The notes under the pieces: model-generated
Told to the model about the DNA's origin: nothing
Seen by the model: the letters and a program-made list of their open reading frames with translations, nothing else
Database searches by the model: none
Origin: Amoebidium appalachense
Lineage: Eukaryota; Ichthyosporea
NCBI GenBank assembly: GCA_963693365.1
Contig: CAVNZM010000007.1
Coordinates: forward strand, 6,200,001 to 6,264,000
Length of the DNA stretch: 64,000 nucleotides
Reading direction: 5' to 3'
Part shown: piece after piece, positions 1 to 15,872 of the stretch
How the letters are laid out: every line of letters starts with the position of its first letter
Numbering within the stretch: the first letter of the stretch is position 1
Program-made: the position numbers and the translations under genes

Positions 1-219
1 GAGGTGACTTTCGTCACAGAAACATAAGTTTACGAACCAATCGTGGCTCTGGATGTGTTTCCTAATATGATCGGAAGAAAGTACATGTGTTGGTATCTGT
101 GGATAAGAATGGGAAGTGCAGCAGCTCGAAAGTTCGGTGTGTGTGTGTGTGTGTGTGTGTGTGCCAGCGTGTTGCACGTGTGTGTGTGTGTGATGGCAGT
201 TGTGACTTAGGTGTACCTG

Positions 220-284
<65 letters not shown>

Positions 285-903
285 CTGGTGAGTGAGTGTG
301 GGTGGGTGGGCGGGGGAGGGGGGCGAGCGTTGGAGGGGGGGATCACATACGCGATAGTGGGCACGTAGTGAGGGGAGCATGTGATGGTGAGGGTGTCTCC
401 CCGTCTGATCTGCTGCCGATTACGACCATCGCACGAAACCCATGCCGCATCATTGCGACTGTCCTCCTGCACAACAATCTGTGTAACGTGTGCGTGTATG
501 TGTACGTGTGTGTGTGTACGTGTGTGTGTGTGTGTGTGTGTGTACGTCTGTGTGTGAGTACATGTGTGTGCGTGCGAATGTGTGTGCATGTGTGAGTAAC
601 CTCCAGGGGTAAGAGGGTGGCCACGAAAACGGAGGCTCTTAAAACAGAGAGATGTGTGTGTGGGAGAAAGGGGGGGAAAGGTGAAGCAGAGAGTAGGCAG
701 GGGGCGGGCGGGCAGGCAGGCGGGGGGAGGGGGGGGGGGGGGGGGGGAGGGATGTACACTTAAGTGGTTGGAACATGGGAACAAAGACCTAAGAAAAACA
801 GCAAAAGATATAAATCACTCAACCGACACCAAAGCAACTGTGCCCACGCGGGAGGAGGGGAGGGTGGGTTGGTGTGTGTGTATATGTGTGTGCGTGTATT
901 GGT

Positions 904-936
<33 letters not shown>

Positions 937-2067
937 TGAAGGGGCCGGGTTCGGAAATCGAAAAGAATCCGAGTATGGGAAGGGGGCACACACATGTGTG
1001 TGAGGTGTGGAAGTGTGGGCACCTTGAGTTCGATGGACTCTGGCAATATGAGGGGCCGGAAAGAGAGGGTGTGGGGGCAGATGGGAGTCACAAGGATGCC
1101 CGGCACAGTCGGGTGCGCCATGGAACCCCCTGCTGACAGAGAGTAGGCCGTGCTATGCGAAACATGGTGTCATTTTCAGGTTTGAAACCCCCCCCCCCCC
1201 CCCCCCCAAAAAAAGGGGGGGGGGGGGGGGAAGAGTATAAAATAAAATAAACATGACATAGAGAAATATATAACCTTAATATAAAATAAAATGATAATCA
1301 AAAACAAAAACAAAAAAACCACGAAAAAAAAGAAAGGGGGGCGCAAGAGCAAAAACATACCCTCAGCTGCTACGACATACCATCACCAAACCAGATCAGC
1401 CCCCCCCCCCTCCCCCCCCCCCCCCCCCCACACACACGCATACACGCACAAATCCTCCCAGCATACACCCCACGCTCTTGACAACACACAAAAGCCACCA
1501 AATCAGAAAACCACACCCCTTCCGGTGGGTTTTGAGACCATGGACGGCTTCCCCCCCCCCCCCCCCCCCCCTAACTCTCCCTCTCCCGTCCCCCCCCCCC
1601 CCCCCCCCCCCCTCGTCCCCTGCCCCCGATTTGCACCTACTCTTGGCACAGATACAGCCACCAAATAAGCACACACGCACATGCACACACACACATACAC
1701 CTTCCCGTAGGTGCAGCAATAATGAAGCTGTTTATGTCCACCCTCCTCCCCGCTCCCCCTCCCTCCCCCCCCCCCCCCCCCAAAAAAAAAAAAAAAAAAA
1801 AAAAAAAACACACCCACCCACCCACACACCCACACACCTTCCCGTGGGTGTAGCAACAATCACACCGTCTGCCTGTACGGATGTGATGTGCCTGCCATCC
1901 ACATACAGGTCCAGGGTGCTGAGGTAGGGCGATGGCCCACGGTCTACCACTACTTCGTTCAGTGCTAGGAACGTGTCGCGCGGAGTCTCACCCGTTCGCT
2001 GCGGGGGAAAATTTTTTTTAAAAAAAATAAAAACTAAAAAAATAGAAAAAAGAAACACAGAAAAAAG

Positions 2068-2106
<39 letters not shown>

Positions 2107-2523
2107 GGGGGGGGGGGGGGGGGGGGAGAACAAAGCGAGTCAAAAAGGCCTCATGCAAGACTCAATACGGATCCCCGGGGCGAGGGGGGGAGGGGGGAGG
2201 GGGGGAGGAGAGAGAAGGGAGGGGAGGTAATGACACAGACCCAGCCACACCAAGATGATGGCATGTACTTTCTATAAGGGAATAGCCCAGCCGTAGGCTT
2301 ATTCTTTTTTCAATGGTCCTGCAGCCGTATCTCTTTGGCTTTTAAGCGTGATGTTTCTTCCACACACGTTGATACAAAAAAAAAACAAACAAACAAACAA
2401 ACAAACAAACAAACAAAAAACCAACACAGACATGCGCAGCAGGAACATTGCTTTTCTCACTTGTCGTTTCCCCATTTCCCTCTATGTGCATTTCATCTTC
2501 CTTTTCGCTCCCAATCTAATCCA

Positions 2524-2567
<44 letters not shown>

Positions 2568-3203
2568 AGTCCATTCACTTCCGATTCCCTCCAGGCTCCC
2601 AATCCATGTCATTTCATTTCGATTTCATTCCCCCCAAATCCAATTCAGTTCTGTTTTCCTCCAAGTCCATTCCATTTTCATTTCCCTCTCAGTGCATTTA
2701 ATTTACGTTTCCCTCCCAATTCATTACAATTTCATTCTCCGCCAAAACCATTTCACTTCCGTTTTTCTCCAAATCCAAACCATGTTCAATTCACGCCCAG
2801 TCCATTTCAATCTCGTTTAACCCCCCAATCCATTTCAATCTCGTTTCACCCCCAGTCCATTCCCTACCGTTTTCAAATAGATAGTGTCGTGGTCTGTCTC
2901 CCCGTTACGGGGGCCTGCCCTCTGTATGCTGCACTGCATGCGCATACGCAGCGTCACAGAAAATCCCCCATTTAGCACTCCCTGGATGTACCTGCACATA
3001 CACATAAGAACCCCACTCCGTCAGAAAAATACACGATACCCCTCAACAGTGTGCTTGACAGGATGGTGGGGGGGGTAGGGGTGTATGCAAGCGTGTACGA
3101 GTGTGTGTTCGTGCACGTGTATGTGTGTGTCTGTGCAGTGGGATGTGGGCCGGTGGTGGTGGGAGGTGGCAAGGAGTTAACTTCCCTCTACTAACCACAC
3201 CAT

Positions 3204-3235
<32 letters not shown>

Positions 3236-3433
3236 TTAACAGTTATTCAGAGGGCAGAAAATTAAGCTTTCCGGGAAGGCGGGGAAGGGGAAGGGGGGGG
3301 GGGGGGAGGGGGGGGGGGACTTACTTCTTGTAGTTACGGAACTCGAAGGGAGTCAGAAAGCCAAGCGAACCAAGATGGAAGGAGAGGACTGGGGGATGGT
3401 ATTCCTGGAACAGAGAGGACACGTACAGAATGG

Positions 3434-3478
<45 letters not shown>

Positions 3479-3564
3479 CGTGCGTGTGCGTGCGTGTGTG
3501 TGTGTGTGCAAGTGCATGTGTGTGTGTGTGTGTGTGTGTGTGCGTGCATGTGTGCATGTGTGCG

Positions 3565-3598
<34 letters not shown>

Positions 3599-5608
3599 CG
3601 TTCGTGTGTGTGTGGGGAAGGGGGACAGGGGGGTGAGCGGAGCGTGCACTTCCATTACCGTATAGAATATACGGTAAGCAGAGTACACGTGAATCAATTT
3701 TTAATTTCGGTCCAATCTCCTCTATGACTATCTGCAAATCCTACACTACCCCCATCCACTTATTTCTCCCTTCAGGCTCAAAGATAAAAGCTACAACTTT
3801 GCCCCCAATTCAGCCCTTCCTTAGAATAAGTGATACCGTACGTAAGCACTCGACCCAATTGCCCAATATATTTTACAAGAGTATTCCGAGTGATGCAGGA
3901 CAGTTCAAGAATGAACCGCGTAGTTGATTCTTCAGTATCATCGACAGTACACAACAGACCTGTTTCATCCAACCTGAATCATCTTGCGTGCGCATGCCTC
4001 TCTCCCTCCCTCCCTCTCTCCCTCTCTCTGTGTGTCGTGAGTGTGTGTGTGTGTGTGCATGTGTACATGCGTGTGTGTGCGCGTGTGCATACGTGTGCGC
4101 GCATGCATCCGTGCGTGTGCGTGCCTGCATGTGTGTACGTATGTGTGTGACTATAAACCTGAGAACACAGGAGACACGTACCCGTCACCACCCAGGCACA
4201 CAATCAGATCAATTGACCTCTTCATGGCCTCATCGTCTTGGTCAAAACACTGTAGGTTGGATAGAACGTCCTTCTCGAAGATGTGCTCTTCGTCAAATAC
4301 CTATAAGGTGCATTGTGGGGAGTGAAACATGGTGAGTGGGGTTGGGGTGTAAGGGATTCCATGTGTTTGTGTCCGTGTGTGTGTGTGTGTGTGTGTGTGT
4401 GGAGGGGGGGGGGGGGGGGGGGTATGGGATGCATGTGTGTGTGTGTGCGTGTGTGTCCGTGTGTGTGTGTATATGTGGGCGTTTGCGCACACCCACACGT
4501 GTGTTTGTAGCGTGTGTGTGTATGTATATGTGTAGGGCACCGGGGGGCGGGGGGGGGGAGGAGGAGTGCATTTTTTTTTTGGGGGGGGGGGGGGGGTGAA
4601 ACTGATGCGCAACTGAATTTGCCAAATTCCATTATATATGGGCTGGGCTCATCTCTATGCGGTGTTATTAAACTTAAATATTTTCTGCACGTCCAGTTCT
4701 TTTGTCTGCCTATTGGTTGCTGCTTATAATTTGATACGTACGTGTGGCACGGATCCACAATCGTGCATTTGGATCTGAGAGAGATGTCATAGTAAGGCAT
4801 GTGCGTGCTTGTGCACATGTGTCGCCTCTGTAAGTGTTTCGTCTGTGTGCCTGTGTACCCTGGACTGCATGTCAATTCACGTGCATGTGTATTTGTGTGC
4901 ACCCCTATGTGTGTGTGCCCGGGTGTGTGGGTGCGCACTTGTAAGTGTGTGAACACGTGTGTGTTGGTACGTGCGGGTGTGCATGTGTGCGTACCTGTGT
5001 GTGTACATGTGTGTGTGTGTGTGTGTGTACCTGTGTGTGTACAAGTGTGTGTGTGTGTGTGCGTACCTGTGTGTGTACATGTGTGTGTGTGTGTGCGCGT
5101 ACCTGTGTGTGTACATGTGTGTGTGTGTGCGCGTACCTGTGTGTGTACATGTGCGTGTGTGCGCGCACGTACCTGTGTGTGTACATGTGTGTGTGTGTGC
5201 GCGCGTACCTGTGTGTACATGTGTGTGTGTGTGTGCGCGTACCTGTGTGTGTACATGTGTGTGTGTGTGCGCGCGTACCTGTGTGTGTACATGTGTGTGT
5301 GTGTGTGCGCCCGTACCTGTGTGTGTACATGTGTGTGTGTGTGTGTGCGTACCTGTGTGTGTACATGTGTGTGTGTGTGTGTGCGTACCTGTGTGCGTAC
5401 ATGTGTGTGTGTGTGTGCGTACCTGTGTGTGTACGTGTGTGTGTGTGTGTGTGCGTACCTGTGTGCGTACATGTGTGTGTGTGTGTGTGCGTACCTGTGT
5501 GTGTGTACATGTGTGTGTGTGTGTGTCCACGTACCGATGGCTCGACATAGATAGTCAGGTCTGCCTTGGTCAGATACGCCACCATACTCTGCCCCCAGCC
5601 ACAGTTAG

Positions 5609-5662
<54 letters not shown>

Positions 5663-5976
5663 TACCCCCCCCCTCTTTTTTCCCCTTCTTCCCCTGCTGC
5701 ATTCTCAGCCCAAAAGTAACTTTTCCCTCTTCCAACCTTCCTGTAAAAGAAATCCCCCCGTCATATCGAACCCCCCTCCCCCCCCCCCCCTTCCACACCC
5801 TTCCCAGCCAAACACTCAGGCTAAGAAAAAAAGGTTCCCTCCCCCTCTCCCCCCCCCCCCCCCCTCCCCCCCTCCAGAGAGGAGACATGTGCAGAAAGTG
5901 GGAGAGAAAAAGAAAGGGGGGAGGGGGAGGGGAAGAAGCAGGGGGCAGGGAGAGGGGGAGGGGGAAGGGAAGGGTG

Positions 5977-6007
<31 letters not shown>

Positions 6008-6242
6008 AGGGGGGGGGGGGGGGGGAAGGAAGAAGTCAGAATATGGTACACAGTTCCACAGCGGACAACCCAACCCAGACTTGTGTGGAAGAGGAAGGAG
6101 GGGTGGGTGGGCGGGTCTGTGGATGGGTGGGTGGTGGTGGCGGTAGCGGTAGCGGTGGCGTGTGTGTGTGTATGTGTGTTGAGGGGGGTGAGAGGAAGGG
6201 GAAAAGAGGGGGGGCAGGGGGGGGGGGGGGGGGAGGGTTTGG

Positions 6243-6291
<49 letters not shown>

Positions 6292-7177
6292 GTGTTACCT
6301 TCATATACATGCTGATCTGGGGGCTGTTCCATTTCTTGATCACAAGCACCCGTTTTGGAGTCTTAGACCACACCATGCGCATCGTTGTAAGATCCTTGAC
6401 TACTTTCCTGGAGGAGGGGGTGGATGTCAGGTATTCGATTAAGGGTGGTGGGAGGGATTGGAAAAAGGAAAAGATTACATGCAACATAGAGGTAAAGTGC
6501 CGCAAAACTATCACCTCACCTGGGGCCTTTCAAAAGAGTTTGTACGGAAGGGGAGAGGGTGGTGGGTGTGTGCGTGTGTGTTTGTGTTGGAGGGTGTGTG
6601 TGTGTGTGTGTGTGTGGGGGGGGGGGGGGGAGGGGGGGGGGGGGGGGGAGAGGGAGAGAGAGGGAGAGGGAGAGGGAGAAAGAGGGAGGAAGGGGAGAGA
6701 GAGAGAGAGTGTGTGTGTGTGTGCGTGTGTGGGCAGGGGTGACGAGGGGAAGAATGACAGGAAGGGGGGGGAGGGGGGGAGGGGGAAGGGGGAAGGAGAG
6801 GCCAGGGGGAGAGAGGAGGGAGATATAGAGAAGAGGGTGAGAAGAGAGAGTGAGAGAGTACAGCACAACACGACAAAGCAGCAACATACATTTAACATGT
6901 AGAAAAAGAGAGAGAGAGAGGGGGGGGGGGGGGGAGGGGGCAGGGGAGGGGGGAGGGGGGTTGGCTAGTACCTCATATTCATTGCTCTCTTGTTGAGAAC
7001 ATCCACGGCCCTGTTGGTCAATTGTCAGCTCCCCCCAGCCATGTGTCCTATAAAGCACAAACACTTAGACTTATACCCCATATCGTCTTGCTCTTCTATT
7101 ACGCGACGTCTCTATATTTCTACTCTTGGTACAACTCTTCGTCCTTTTCTTATTTCTCTTTTCTCTCTCTCTCTTTC

Positions 7178-7219
<42 letters not shown>

Positions 7220-8093
7220 ACTCCCCCACTTGTGTTTGTGGTGGTGGTCGTAGTTTTGAGTGTGCTTGTGTTATCGAATCGACGACCCCCTCCTCCCCCC
7301 CCCCCCCCCCCCCCCCCCTCCTCCCCGCGCCCCGCCCCGCCAGGTTAACATTGAGATCAGCAAGGTACTTCTTCCAAACACACCTTGTGCCCCACTACAC
7401 GTCAAAGAGTACCCCACTCTGTGACCCTAATCACGTTTAACATTCTGGACCCACTTCCGCCCCCCTAAATTTCTGTCCGTTAACAGGGTGCAACCTTACA
7501 CCCCACACGCGACATCCCCCCCCCCCCCCCCCCCCCCCCTTCCTCCCCATGCACACACACCCACACACCTACACACCCACACACACCTTAATTTGGGTGT
7601 CTCCACAGACCCCTCATCAATCGGCTGAAGGGACGAGCCAGGGCTGTGTGCACTGCAAGATAAATAAGCAGATAAATAGATGACGTAACTTAGAATCAAT
7701 CAATCAATATATTAACACCTCCGATTTTTATTTTTTTTTTTTGGGGGGGGGGGGGGGGGGTAGGGGGAGGGGGGGGGGGGGGGGGTGGCGTCCCCTCGTC
7801 ACCCGTGCCTCCTCTACCGATTTTGCATACTGGGAATAGAGGGAAACGGGGAGACGGTCCCCGGCAGAAAGGGTGGGCACAGGGGGAGGGGGGAGGGGGG
7901 AGGGGGGGGAGGGTTGACACCCACTAAACCACTGACCTAACAAGACAATGTTTGGCTGCAGCTGCTTATATAAAAGGATAACACATGCTTCGACATGCAA
8001 CACGTTCACATACACACACACACGACACGTGCCATCCCCCCGCCACCCCTCCTCGCGACCGCCCATCACCACTACCTTAAACGCATACACGCA

Positions 8094-8175
<82 letters not shown>

Positions 8176-8683
8176 ACAGTTCCATGGCCACGAGTGAAGG
8201 GCACGACATCACCCTCATGTAGTCACACCCATCTCCCGTGGTAAGCCCTTCGGGAGATGGACTGGCCGGGCCTGAAGAGAAAAATAAATAAATAAACAAA
8301 TAAACAAATAAATAAACAAATAAATAAGGGATAAAGATACAAGATTAAAAAGAATCAAGATGATTGGTATTAGCTACCAAGGAAAGAAACGCTGAAGGCT
8401 AATGTGCTGACCTAAAAAGCCCGTATCATGCTCCATCCAGGATCTATGTCAGTTCAAAAAAATTAGGTGGATGCTTGCCTTGGGTATAGCATCATAAACT
8501 GTGTGTGGCCAATCAAATTAGAGCCGTGAGATGTGCTCCTGTATGCACCGTCCGTCCGTCCGTCCGTGTGTGTGTGTGCGTGTGTGCGATTTAGAGAGCG
8601 CGTGTCTATCGGCCCACGTGTGCAAGTGGTGTGCGCCTATACACCCTTCTCCGCATGCTACATCGCCTGCAGGCAGGCAACCC

Positions 8684-8715
<32 letters not shown>

Positions 8716-8993
8716 TGTGTGTGTAGGCCCTCCCACACGTACATGCAATAGCCCTTCCTTTGCCCGCATGCACACGCACACATCAACATACATCTGTGCA
8801 CATTCACATACATATATACACGTTGTGTGGTGTTCATACATCTATCCACATTCACGTACATATACACATATGTCTATACATCTGCCTGCATGCACACACC
8901 CTTATTGCACGGGCTGTCTATCTCGCTTGCAGCAGGTGATATGCCCAGCCTTTCATGTGCCTCATGGGTGAGACGGAGCAGCCGGTCCACCAT
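1..8993 (-). CDS. NADK: NAD kinase (ATP-NAD kinase), 13 exons, 3' end beyond window
   Basis: Phosphorylates NAD to NADP. Exons in transcript order: 8993-8900, 8271-8178, 7652-7587, 7010-6972, 6407-6299, 5588-5535, 4300-4182, 3435-3325, 2991-2868, 1998-1838, 1152-1023, 478-351, 46-1 (partial). All phases join, giving at least 425 codons. Family motifs seen: [13 protein letters not shown], the GGDG(T) nucleotide motif split across the 4182/3435 junction, [84 protein letters not shown], and a final DWF as in animal NADK. The kinase core from exon 5 (6407) to the end is secure. Exons 1-4 are less certain because they rest on open frames, splice sites and matching phases. The ATG at 8993 follows an in-frame TGA. 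Introns are filled with poly-C/poly-G and CA/GT repeats. The C-terminus is cut by the window edge. Confidence 0.93.
1519..1865 (-). repeat. Duplicated exon tail plus splice donor (NADK, three copies)
   Basis: The true tail of the NADK exon ends at 1838 with ACACCCACGGGAAG then gtgtgtgg. A near copy, GCACCTACGGGAAG then gtgtatg, ends at 1701. A more worn copy, AAACCCACCGGAAG then gggtgtgg, ends at 1519. The first copy keeps the reading frame (IIAAPTG against VIVATPTG). Poly-C blocks lie between the copies. Confidence 0.85.
4984..5534 (-). repeat. 36-bp minisatellite abutting an NADK splice donor
   Basis: The string gtacctg recurs at 4991, 5027, 5063, 5099, 5133, 5169, 5205, 5239, 5275, 5313, 5349, 5385, 5419, 5455 and 5491, a spacing of 34-38 bp (15 copies). 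Read on the gene strand, each unit is CACATGTACACACACAGGTACGC. The array runs directly into the genuine NADK 5' splice site (exon end 5535, donor gtacgtgg), about one period after the last unit. Confidence 0.9.
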
Positions 8994-9538
8994 GTACTCA
9001 GTTTTCGGGTCGAGATCTGGGTCGGGTCAAGGCATGATTATAAACCTTCAAATCGGGTTGAGATAGATTCTTATGGTTATATTTGAAGACGCTCCTCTCA
9101 CAAAATGCAGCTAGGCTATGTAGAGCCACACCTATGACTTCCCCAACCCCCCCCCCCCCCCCCCCTTCCCCCCCCCCCCCCCCCCCCCCCCCCCCTTCCC
9201 CCCCCCCCCCCCCCCCTTCAAGCCCTCCTACTCCACTCCCCCCTCCCGGGGCCCCACCCCCTTTCCCCTACCCCTCTCTCCTAAACTTTAACAGAAATAC
9301 ATGGGTATCAAAAATCAACAATGATAAAGCATATGTGGGACACCATATGCCATGAGAAAATGAAAAAAAGGGAGGGAAAGGGATGGAAGAAGGGGAAATT
9401 AGTGGGACAATGGGCGAGGTGCGGGAGAAGGTGAAAGAAAGCAAAAGAGCAGGGCGGGGGGGGGGAGGTGGGGTGCGGTTGGCAAAAACGCATGAGCACA
9501 CACGTGGACGCACGCACGCACGCACGCACACACACAAG

Positions 9539-9592
<54 letters not shown>

Positions 9593-11479
9593 GGTAGTCA
9601 GCAGCAGGGTTTTAAGCAGTGGCCTAAGGGCTGGCAGCAGCTCCTCCAGGACGGCTGCATGCTGGCACGGACCCTCACACCCAGCCCCAGCCGTGGCACT
9701 GCCTCCAGCCTGAACAAACCAGGGGTACAGAATTAATAATACACTAAATACAATATCGATAATATATAAGTGTATAAAAACATTATCATGTACCGCTAAT
9801 GCGCGTGGTGCTCTGGAAATACCGAGGGCACTATCTATAAATAGTGATCAGGCAGGTGGTTTACTGCTCGACTACGAAGCGAGGGGAGTGAAGGAGGTGA
9901 AGGGGGTCGTCACATAGGCGCACACAGGCAGGCGGGCGCCTGGGGGGGAGGGAGGGGGGGGGGGGGAGGGAGGGAAACTAGCAGTCTCTGTTCTACAACA
10001 TGTTGGCAGTGCTGGTGGTGTTGGTGGTCGATGAGCGGAGAGCCGAGGGGGGGGGGGGGGGGGGGGGGGAGGGGAGGGGGGACTGTGGGTCGAATGAACT
10101 CGGGAGAATGTAAAAAAAAAGAGAACGAAGGAAGGGGACAAAGGGGGGTTTTTTTTCGCCGACCATGTGCCTACATGAACAGGCTCCTCTCCCACCTTCT
10201 AGACACTCACAACACTCATCAAACGGACGAAGCAAAGAAACATTGTTCGTGTGAGCACGATCTAACCAGGGATGATCGCATGTGTGAACGCTCCACTACA
10301 CCCATAACCACTGTATCTGATCCCCCTAGAGAACTCTGTGTTTTTTGCTCATAGGTGCAACTTCCGTATGGCACCACAAAAAAAAAGACATCGCACTTTG
10401 CTGCAAGCTCAGTCACATACCTTATTTATCATTTTCTCTCGTAATGATCTCCTTTTAGTGCAGGTTTTCATTGATCAGAGGTCGAATCAGAATGACCATG
10501 CCCACTTATGGCAATGTACGTTCAAATCGTTAATTACAGAGAGCATCTGTAGAAAAAAACAAAAGGGCCTGTATCGTTGGGCGCTGATTATACGTTGCTT
10601 GAAGTCAAGGTAGCCGAAAAGGAAAGAGGTGATTGGCCTTGTGTCGAGGTATAGGATGAATTGGGGAATAAGGGATTCTTGGTTTGTTCGAGATATCAAA
10701 GACTATTAACATTCAACTACCGAACGCCGTTTTTATAGGTCGTAGATTTGTGCGAGAAGTCACATTTGGTAAGTAAACTGCATTAAACACTAACATCCAA
10801 GACGGTGCACTCCTGGGACTTCCAAAACGAGTCCCAAAAACGTGATAATGGCACCACTCAAAGCAGCTTATATACCGGCACACCATCTCCGAAACAACCA
10901 ATCAAAACGATGCTAATTGATCTCTGCAGATTCTCAAGATGAGTCAAGAAGTCCAACAAATGTGTACATGTTTGCCTTTTACATGCCACAAAAATATTCT
11001 ACTTAGCAATAAATTTGCAACATAGATATATGATAACGTTATTTTTTCGTGGTACTATAGCTGTTGAGTATGAGTTTTTGTTATAATCGTGTTGATGACA
11101 TAACATGTTTACCGCAGGTGGCTCATGGTTATTGAAAATACGGCCCCAAGATGCTCTATTTAGTTAGATACTATTCGCTCAACAAAAATCAAAATAACCA
11201 TACAAAGCTACTAAAAGCTGGTACTGGTTATAACTGCTTTAGGATCACACAATACTTTTGTCAAAGCAGACTGATTGGCTGAACACTGGCTGGCCGAATT
11301 CAAAACGCATTGGCTGGCGTGATCTCCCTCGTTCCTCAACCTTGTGGGGCTTTTGCAATGGACGGGACTCAAAATTCTCTTTTAACAAGTATGTACTCCT
11401 ACCACATTTTCACAATTTAAACTTTAAACACCCCTTTTTCTGATGCTGTGGGGCCGGCCCCGTGATCACGGTGGCCCGG
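8994..11479. other. Intergenic region between NADK and the hAT element
   Basis: No convincing gene. It holds a poly-C block near 9150-9220, a (CA)n array at about 9540-9590, G-rich and poly-G patches near 9940-10080, and then about 1.3 kb of ordinary mixed sequence (10200-11450). Several GATTGGC/GCCAATC (CCAAT-box-like) motifs occur, for example near 10630, 10905 and 11274. The 5' end of the NADK transcript and its promoter should lie here, but I cannot place them. Confidence 0.6.
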
Positions 11480-11487
11480 CCGGCGGG

Positions 11488-13229
<1,742 letters not shown>

Positions 13230-13370
13230 CCGGCGGGCCCGGCCGCATGCAACGGTCACAGAAAACGGTTTCAAGGTCTCAATTCAGGCCTACAATGGCC
13301 TGTGTTTGCATGTACATCAGGGCCTCCAAAGACATAACCATTCGCGCGCGTTATGTAGACTTCTTCCACT

Positions 13371-13706
13371 ATGGTTGTGTTCACAGAAGAGCTCCTAGAT
13401 CTCATATTCATCCACCTAAATGCACACACACTCGTGCATGTGTGCCTTGGTGTGTGTAGAGCATGGGGTAGGGCGGCACACAGAGCTCGCCTGCCTCCTA
13501 CACGTGTGCGTTCAGAATACATACAGAAGGTACTTGATGCACCCCGGCTCAGCCAAACATTGAACTGCGCTGTGATTGATTACGTTGGTGCTCCATAATG
13601 ACCCCCCCCCCCCTCCCCCCTGCCCTCCGCCCCCCCCTTCTGCACGCTTCCTGAGCTCTCCCACCATACTCTATGTCGTTTTTTCTCTCACTGCCTCTTT
13701 TCTCAC

Positions 13707-13745
<39 letters not shown>

Positions 13746-14777
13746 ACACACACACACCACCACCACCACCACCCTCCCTCTCCTCTCCCCCCTCCCCCCA
13801 CTCCCTTCCAACCTTCTGCGCTCCCTCCCTGCCCCCTCCCTCCTTCTCCCTCTGCCTCATCCCGCGAATCTCTGAGTGAACGGACGAAAATCCGGACACT
13901 GTGGGTGGCTTAGGCCCCCCAATGATGGACTGTGCTTACGTTGCATGCTCTTTGTGTGCCCCCTGCCTTATCCTGAACCCCTACTTTCCTCTTCCCCCCT
14001 TATCTCCTTCTTTTACTCCCTGCCTCCTCCCTCTTTCCCTTTCTCCCTTCCCGATTCCCGCCTCCCCCCCCCCCCCCCCCCCCTCTCTCTCCCTCTCTCT
14101 CTCGCTCCCTCCCCCCCCCCCCCCCCTTCTCTCTGTCTCTCTCTCCCCCTCCCCCTCTCTATCACGCTCTCGCTCCCCCCTCCCCCCCCCCCCCCCCGCC
14201 CACCCACCCACCCACCCATCCACCAACCCACCAACCCTCTCTCCCCCTTCCCCCTCTCCCCGCGCCGCCGCCGCCGCCCTCGTCTACACCTCCTCACTAG
14301 CCACCAAGCACTACCACTGTTACCTCTCAACTCTACTTCATTCCAAACCCCCCTCCCCCCCCCCCCCCCCCCCCCCCCCCCTTCCCCCCCTCCCTCCCTC
14401 CCTCCCACCCCCCACCCCCCCCTCGTTTTGCCCATCCCTCTTCCCTTTCTCCTCCTCCCTCCCCTTCTCCCCCCTCCCCCCCCCTCCAACAAAAAAAAAT
14501 ATATATATTTTCACAGCAACAACCACCTCTCTCCTTTCTTGCTCTCCTGAATAGGATCTTCCACACGTGCATGTCCCGTTCGTTCCTCATGACACACAAT
14601 CACGCACTCACTACATTCTCCCCCCCCCCCCCCCCCCCCCCCCCTCCCCCTCTTTCTGGAGCCCACACATGCACATCTTTGTAATTTTCTACCGTTTTTC
14701 ACCTGTCATTCCGTTGGGCTCCTCTGTCTGCCCACCTTCTCCCCGCCCTGCTTTCGCCCTTTAAACCATATTTACAG

Positions 14778-14812
<35 letters not shown>

Positions 14813-15837
14813 AAAATAAAAAAAATAAAAAAAATTGGCTGTTGGTTTTGGCCTGATGAAGTGTACTGATAGACCTTTTTTTTTCCGTGACACAGTTTTT
14901 GTGGTGCAAGACTGGTGAAAGATCTTGAGAATCATATGTTTTCCTAACAAATTCGTTTGATTGGTGCAGGGGCTGCTATCGTCTCTGCAGCAGAAATGGC
15001 CCGGGTTGACCCATGTGATTGTTGGTGGGGTGGTCGTATCTGCCCGTCACCTGTCCCAATGCATACGGCTGATCGGCCTAAGTGTAGACGGGCAGATAGA
15101 AGATATTGAGTAAGTCGATGTGTGTGTGTAGGTGGGGGGGGGGGGGGGGGGGAGGGGGGGGAGTGCGGGGTTATGTATGTATGTGTGTGGGTAGTGTGTG
15201 TGTGTGTTAACTTGTGTGTGTGTGTGTGTGTGTGTGTGTGCATGCGCGCGCGCGTGTGTGTGTGCGTCGTGCGTGTGTTTATGTGTGTATGTGTGTGTGT
15301 GTTTACTTGTGCGTATTTGCGTGTGTGTATGTGTGCGTGTATCTGTGTGTGTGGTGTGTCTAGTATGTATGCGAACACGCGTGCGGGGTGGGTGTCCATG
15401 TTTTTTGTATGTGCATGCTTGTGTGTTCTTGTGTGTTAATGGTGGTGATGTTTTTTCCTTTTCTTGTTTTCTTTCGTTCTTTCGTTTTTTAAATTTTGGA
15501 GAGAGGGGCGGGGGGGGGGGGGGGAGGGGGGGGAGGGGGGGGGGGGAGGGGGGGGGGGGCTGGGAGGGGGGGGGAGATTGCACGGCATTACCTTTTCTTC
15601 TCTCTGGCCACGTAATGGGTTGCACACACGCTTGTCTGGGCATGAATTGGGTCACACACACACCTGACATTATGGGTGTGTGAGAGAACAGAGATGCACG
15701 GGACGTGTGGGTGTTTTTTTTTTTTAGGGTCATAGGATTTCGGGTGTCAAAATCGACACATTCCTTCTTGAAACTCTGCAATTTTTCCTGTATCTTCATT
15801 TTTCTCTTCTTTTCTTTTCGTTTCACTCTTTTATCAT

Positions 15838-15872
<35 letters not shown>

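Noticed and set aside
4222-5554. Long Cys-Val or Thr-His repeat open frames
   Set aside because: They are translations of GT/CA microsatellites on both strands, with no conserved domain and with real NADK exons on one strand. The same applies to similar frames near 8100, 12000-12800, 16500, 24700-25050, 29850 and 61500.
10338-10700. Open frames of 70-91 codons in the NADK upstream region
   Set aside because: No family similarity, and they overlap on both strands in ordinary-composition DNA.
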